Shown: in pieces, positions 60,738 through 64,000 of the stretch
How the letters are laid out: every line of letters starts with the position of its first letter
Position numbering within the stretch: position 1 is the first letter of the stretch
Assembly: GCA_028284005.1 (NCBI GenBank)
Contig: JANQSO010000007.1
Coordinates: 434,001 to 498,000, forward strand
Direction: 5' to 3'
Length of the DNA: 64,000 nucleotides
Source of the DNA: Flavobacteriaceae bacterium
GTDB taxonomy: Bacteria; Bacteroidota; Bacteroidia; Flavobacteriales; Flavobacteriaceae
Notes under the pieces: generated by a model
Database searches by the model: none
What the model was told of the DNA's origin: nothing
The model's input: only the letters and a program-made list of their open reading frames with translations
Made by a program: the position numbers and the translations under genes

Positions 60738-61106
60738 TTATTTAAGTAATAAAAACTTGATATTAGTTTCCGGATATACTCCGTGATCTATATTTTTTGG
60801 AAGGGTAATCATATCCCCTTTAACAACAAAGTGCTCAGTACTGCCTATTGTGATCTTGGCACTACCTTCCAAAAGGACCAAAGGAGCATCCATTGGAGCA
60901 GAATGTGGTGGTAATACCTGGTCCTTTTTTATTGCAAAAAGTAACATCTTATAGTTTTCACCTTCAAATACTACTTTGTTTACAATCTTGTCACCATATT
61001 CAATTTTGGAAGCAAGGTCCAATTCACCCGAAATTTCCTTTTTACCCTGATCAGTACAACTTAAGGCCAACAAACCGGCCATCACAATAATTAGTATTTT
61101 TTTCAT
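60738..61106 (-). CDS. Cupin-domain lipoprotein
   Basis: Start set at the ATG at 61106 (a second ATG is directly upstream at 61109), since MKKILIIVMAGLLALSC is a lipoprotein signal. The cupin reads LPPHSAPMDAPLVLLEGSAKITI and KNIDHGVYPETN. The frame to 61226 lacks a signal and overlaps the rhodanese. It resembles the cytoplasmic cupin of the nos operon in its second half. Function unknown. Confidence 0.75.
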   Translation of the reverse strand: MKKILIIVMAGLLALSCTDQGKKEISGELDLASKIEYGDKIVNKVVFEGENYKMLLFAIKKDQVLPPHSAPMDAPLVLLEGSAKITIGSTEHFVVKGDMITLPKNIDHGVYPETNIKFLLLK

Positions 61107-61123
61107 CATCTCAGATTTTAAAT

Positions 61124-61489
61124 TTATCTCCAGGCCATATAGCCGCCTTTCAGGTCGTATACCTTTGTAAACCCCATTCCTACAAGCTTTCCGGCTGCTT
61201 TCCGACTTCTGGCACCGGAACGGCAATATAAATAAACGGGGTGATCTCTATCAAGTTTGTTACATCTTTCATGAAAAACGGATCGTTGAAAGAAGTCTAT
61301 GTTAACGGCATTTTCAATATGCCCGGCCCTGTATTCATTAGCAGTTCGAACATCTACCAATTGTACTTTACCAACACTAATGGCTTCTTTGAAATCAGTA
61401 GTGTTCAAAATTTTAATATTTTCTGAATTCTGAGCTTTTACGCTAAAAAGTGAGCTTAAAAAGGACATGATTATATTTATTTTTTTCAT
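61124..61489 (-). CDS. Exported single-domain rhodanese
   Basis: Start at ATG 61489: it gives a signal peptide (KINIIMSFLSSLFSVKAQ), and the terminator hairpin is directly upstream. The rhodanese domain has QLVDVRTANEYRAGHIENAVNID and the active loop YCRSGARSRKA with the catalytic Cys. Periplasmic sulfur transfer, for example of thiosulfate or persulfide sulfur. Confidence 0.85.
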   Translation of the reverse strand: MKKINIIMSFLSSLFSVKAQNSENIKILNTTDFKEAISVGKVQLVDVRTANEYRAGHIENAVNIDFFQRSVFHERCNKLDRDHPVYLYCRSGARSRKAAGKLVGMGFTKVYDLKGGYMAWR

Positions 61490-61495
61490 TGTGTT

Positions 61496-61530
61496 TTTAA
61501 AAGGAAGCAGCCTGCTAACAGACTGCTTCC
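61496..61530 (-). terminator. Terminator 6 nt before the rhodanese start
   Basis: 12-bp arms GGAAGCAGTCTG and CAGGCTGCTTCC (one G-T pair), loop TTAG, then TTTT on the minus strand. It must limit read-through from the persulfide-dioxygenase gene into the rhodanese. Confidence 0.85.
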
Positions 61531-61544
61531 TCAATCTAATCAAC

Positions 61545-61583
61545 CAAAACAACTCTCAGGTAAATCTTTAACCTGCCAGAGTT
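61545..61583 (-). terminator. Second hairpin after the persulfide-dioxygenase-like gene
   Basis: On the minus strand AACTCT-GG-CAGGT pairs with ACCTG-AGAGTT around a 9-nt loop, followed by GTTTT. Together with 61496-61530 it forms a tandem terminator. Confidence 0.6.
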
Positions 61584-61597
61584 TAATCTTTATATTT

Positions 61598-63013
61598 TTA
61601 TAGCATTGTTGTCGGGCAAACGTATTCAGACCTAGGCACCTCTGTTTTGGAGATATCCCTGAAGCCTCCTATTACATCTGTAAGCATATGCCAGCCTCTT
61701 TGTTTTAGAATGGAAGCTGCGATCATACTCCTGTATCCGCCAAGACAATGTAGTATAAAAGAACTGTCCTTTGGGAACTGAGCCAAATGCGTATTGATTT
61801 CATTTAAAGGAATATTTACTGCGCCTATAATATGTTCCGAATCAAATTCGCTCTTCTTTCGTACGTCAAATACAAGCGAATTATTTAGTTTGTATTCCTT
61901 TTCGAAATCCTTAGCAGTAATTCTTTTTATGGTTTCAATATCTTTTCCCGAATCTTTCCAGGACTCATAACCATCTTTTAGATATCCTATGGTATGATCA
62001 TATCCAACCCTGGACAAACGTGTTATTGCTTCCTCTTCTTTGCCCGGATAGGTTATTAATAGTATTTCCTGTTTTACATCCGGGATCATTTCTCCAACCC
62101 ACATAGCAAAATTGCCGTTAAGTCCAATGTTGATGGAATTGGGGATATATCCTTTTGCAAAATCTTCAGGGTCCCGCGTATCGAGCATTAATGCCTGGGT
62201 TTCGTTAGCTGCCATTTCAAAGGCCTCCGGTGATAAAGGCTTTTCCCCTCTTTCCATGATAGTATCCAAACTCTCATAACCTTTTATATTCAATAATACA
62301 TTTTGAGGAAAGTAGCCGGGAGGAGGAGTAAGTCCTGTTAACAGCTCCGTGATAAATTCTTCTTTGGTCATATCGGGCCTTAAAGCATAATTCACTTTCT
62401 TCTGATGCCCCAACGTGTCTGTAGTTTCCTTACTCATCATTTTTCCACAGGCGGATCCTGCTCCGTGATTTGGATATACGATCAGGTCGTCACTTAAAGG
62501 CATTATCTTATTTCTAAGAGAATCATACAGGTGTCCGGCCAATTTTTTTTCTGTAAGTTCGGAAACTACATGCTGTGCCAGATCCGGCCTTCCCACATCA
62601 CCAATAAACAAGGTGTCTCCGGTAATAATACCATGCTCCTGGCCATCTTCATCTATTAGAAGGTAGGTAGTACTCTCCATGGTATGGCCGGGTGTATGGA
62701 TCGCTTTTATCTTATAGTCGCCAATTTCAAAAACTTGATCGTCTTTTGCTATGACTGCATCATAACCGGGCTTTGCAGTAGGGCCAAATACAATCTTTGC
62801 TCCTGTCTTTTTTTGAAGGTCCAGATGGCCACTTACAAAGTCTGCATGAAAATGGGTTTCAAAGACATATTTGATCTTTGCATTGTCCCTTTCAGCACGG
62901 TCTATATAAGGCTGTACTTCTCTAAGTGGGTCAAAAATTGCCGCTTCCCCTTTATTTTCAATATAATATGCTGCGTGAGCTAAGCATCCGGTATATATTT
63001 GTTCTATCTTCAT
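61598..63013 (-). CDS. CstB-like persulfide dioxygenase with two rhodanese domains
   Basis: An N-terminal ETHE1-type metallo-beta-lactamase has ETHFHADFVSGH, HTPGHTMES and the Asp in GDTLFIGDVGRPDL. A first rhodanese-like domain (about 250-345) has no catalytic Cys (LITYPGKEEE); a second has HCLGGYRS with Cys about 423. This order matches CstB of Staphylococcus, which oxidises persulfide to thiosulfate. It lies after a TauE-like permease, also as in cst operons. It has its own promoter with a GTAAC-N4-GTTAC box. Confidence 0.88.
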   Translation of the reverse strand: MKIEQIYTGCLAHAAYYIENKGEAAIFDPLREVQPYIDRAERDNAKIKYVFETHFHADFVSGHLDLQKKTGAKIVFGPTAKPGYDAVIAKDDQVFEIGDYKIKAIHTPGHTMESTTYLLIDEDGQEHGIITGDTLFIGDVGRPDLAQHVVSELTEKKLAGHLYDSLRNKIMPLSDDLIVYPNHGAGSACGKMMSKETTDTLGHQKKVNYALRPDMTKEEFITELLTGLTPPPGYFPQNVLLNIKGYESLDTIMERGEKPLSPEAFEMAANETQALMLDTRDPEDFAKGYIPNSINIGLNGNFAMWVGEMIPDVKQEILLITYPGKEEEAITRLSRVGYDHTIGYLKDGYESWKDSGKDIETIKRITAKDFEKEYKLNNSLVFDVRKKSEFDSEHIIGAVNIPLNEINTHLAQFPKDSSFILHCLGGYRSMIAASILKQRGWHMLTDVIGGFRDISKTEVPRSEYVCPTTML

Positions 63014-63042
63014 ATCAAATCTATTGTGATCAATTATGAGTA

Positions 63043-63086
63043 CAAAAATACAACAGTCCCAAGGAGTTTTCAGTAACTTTAGTTAC
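63043..63086 (-). promoter_or_regulatory. GTAAC-N4-GTTAC box and -7 element of the CstB-like gene
   Basis: Perfect dyad GTAAC-TTTA-GTTAC at 63073-63086; TATTTTTG on the minus strand at 63050-63043. Spacing is 35 nt, the same geometry as the TGAY boxes but a different half-site. Confidence 0.7.
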
Positions 63087-63093
63087 ATAAATT

Positions 63094-63894
63094 TTATTTT
63101 GTGAATTCTCTAATAATAATGTAGATACCCATAACCAAAATAAACCATCCAAAGCCTTTTTTCAGCTTTTTTCCGTTGATAAACTTGTTTAACCAGACAC
63201 CAATAAAAATACCGGCTACGGACAAGGAAGAGAAACTTAGAAGGAAAAACCAATCTATTTTCATATTCTCTATATCGCCAATAAATCCAATTAGAGATTT
63301 AATTGCTATAATGAGCAAAGAAGTAGCAATTGCCTTCTTTATAGGCAATTTTGCCAGGAGAACCAAAGCCGGAATGATCAAAAAGCCTCCTCCGGCACCA
63401 ACAATACCGGTAAGTAAGCCCACTCCCAATCCTTCAATGATAATTAACGGATAATTATACTTTACATCAACGGTTTCTTCCGGGTCTTTAGATTTTGACC
63501 AGATCATGGATAAAGAGGCCAAAAGCATGATGATCCCAAAAAACACCATAATTCCAACATTCTTTGTAACCAAATTATCACCTATATAGAATAATTCTTC
63601 AGGAATTGCAGGAACAATAAATTTTCTGGTAGCATATACCGCGATAAAGGCAGGAATAGAAAATACAATGGCTGTTTTAAAATCTACCAGCCCCTTCTTC
63701 ATATTTTGAAAAGCACCTACCAAAGCAGAAACTCCTACAACAAATAAGGAATAAGCAGTAGCTGTTACAGGATTAATATATAAAAGATATACAAAGATTG
63801 GTACAGTTAATATGGAACCTCCACCGCCTATAAGTCCTAAGATGATACCTATTATCAAGGCTGCAACGTACCCTAATACTTCTGTTATTTCCAC
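63094..63894 (-). CDS. TauE/SafE-family sulfite/sulfonate permease
   Basis: 266 aa with about eight helices in two TauE repeats: GIILGLIGGGGSILTVPIFVYLL (first) and GLLTGIVGAGGGFLIIPALVLL (second), each with the glycine-rich hairpin of the family. Likely exports sulfite or a related anion made by persulfide oxidation. It stands upstream of the CstB-like gene with its own box. Confidence 0.85.
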   Translation of the reverse strand: MEITEVLGYVAALIIGIILGLIGGGGSILTVPIFVYLLYINPVTATAYSLFVVGVSALVGAFQNMKKGLVDFKTAIVFSIPAFIAVYATRKFIVPAIPEELFYIGDNLVTKNVGIMVFFGIIMLLASLSMIWSKSKDPEETVDVKYNYPLIIIEGLGVGLLTGIVGAGGGFLIIPALVLLAKLPIKKAIATSLLIIAIKSLIGFIGDIENMKIDWFFLLSFSSLSVAGIFIGVWLNKFINGKKLKKGFGWFILVMGIYIIIREFTK

Positions 63895-63918
63895 TATCTA
63901 TTGTTTGCTTTTCTTTGT

Positions 63919-63962
63919 CAAAAATATTTGGCAAGATACTATAAAGATGTAACTAATGTTAC
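63919..63962 (-). promoter_or_regulatory. GTAAC-N4-GTTAC box and -7 element of the TauE-like gene
   Basis: Perfect dyad GTAAC-TAAT-GTTAC at 63949-63962; TATTTTTG on the minus strand at 63926-63919. Spacing is 35 nt. Confidence 0.7.
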
Positions 63963-64000
63963 AAAAAAATAATTATAGAGAAATAATTTTAATATTATTT

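Noticed and set aside
61490-61552. Longer start of the rhodanese
   Set aside because: The extra residues are encoded by the terminator hairpin, and the real signal peptide starts at 61489.
1-64000. CRISPR arrays, tRNA/rRNA genes, insertion sequences, integrase or attachment sites
   Set aside because: No regularly spaced repeats, cloverleaf-like segments, transposase frames or terminal repeats were found.

Overview
The window comes from a member of the Bacteroidota, most likely a denitrifying Flavobacteriaceae. The evidence is the AT-rich sequence, promoters of the TAnnTTTG type without clear Shine-Dalgarno sites, a T9SS-type secretion tail, many SPII lipoproteins, a fused CcoNO oxidase and a lipoprotein-type (clade II) NosZ. 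It is a large respiratory and anaerobic-survival island with no tRNA, rRNA, IS element or CRISPR that I can see.

Layout. 1-3046: AraC-type regulator fragment, secreted beta-propeller, MtfA-like peptidase, an unknown protein. 3187-10816: hemN, then a nirK operon (outer-membrane porin, NirK with a C-terminal cytochrome c domain, NirV, SCO protein, RIC di-iron repair protein, a heme-copper-oxidase-like membrane protein). 10813-13931: nadA-nadB-thioredoxin-like. 14040-15825: a divergent NorB/NorC-like pair. 15917-18234: anaerobic ribonucleotide reductase nrdGD. 18429-23775: norQDEF and norCB. 23971-32825: cbb3 oxidase structural and assembly genes. 32901-34196: CoA-transferase. 34262-41806: clade II nos operon. 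41955-59413: an Rrf2 regulator, seven tandem UspA-type proteins, Hsp20, D-lactate dehydrogenase, an ATP-cone nuclease with a beta-CASP nuclease, a PAS histidine kinase with a receiver-CRP fusion regulator, deoC/deoD, and a ribosome hibernation factor. 59609-63894: upp and a persulfide/sulfite module.

The main result is regulatory. Fifteen intergenic copies of a TGAY-N4-RTCA box (CRP/FNR type) precede hemN, the nirK operon, nadAB, the NorC/NorB-like pair, norCB, ccoS-ccoNOQPGH, ccoI, the CoA-transferase, the nos operon, three Usp transcripts, hsp20, hpf, and the kinase/regulator operon itself with its divergent neighbour. In every case a TAnnTTTG-like -7 element lies downstream, with 35 nt between box centre and TTTG centre (36 for the kinase side of the divergent site), which is class II activator geometry. 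The natural candidate activator is the receiver-CRP fusion at 52788-53846, which with its PAS kinase looks like a compressed FixL-FixJ-FixK cascade.

A second motif, AAGA-N8-TCTT, lies at or near the start of the nirK, norC, nrdG and rrf2 transcripts and is a candidate operator for the Rrf2/NsrR-like protein. A third, GTAAC-N4-GTTAC, sits in the same class II position before the two main sulfur genes and implies a further CRP-type regulator outside the window. Together the genes cover NO2- to N2 reduction, microaerobic respiration, heme, NAD and dNTP synthesis without O2, and a dormancy-like stress set.
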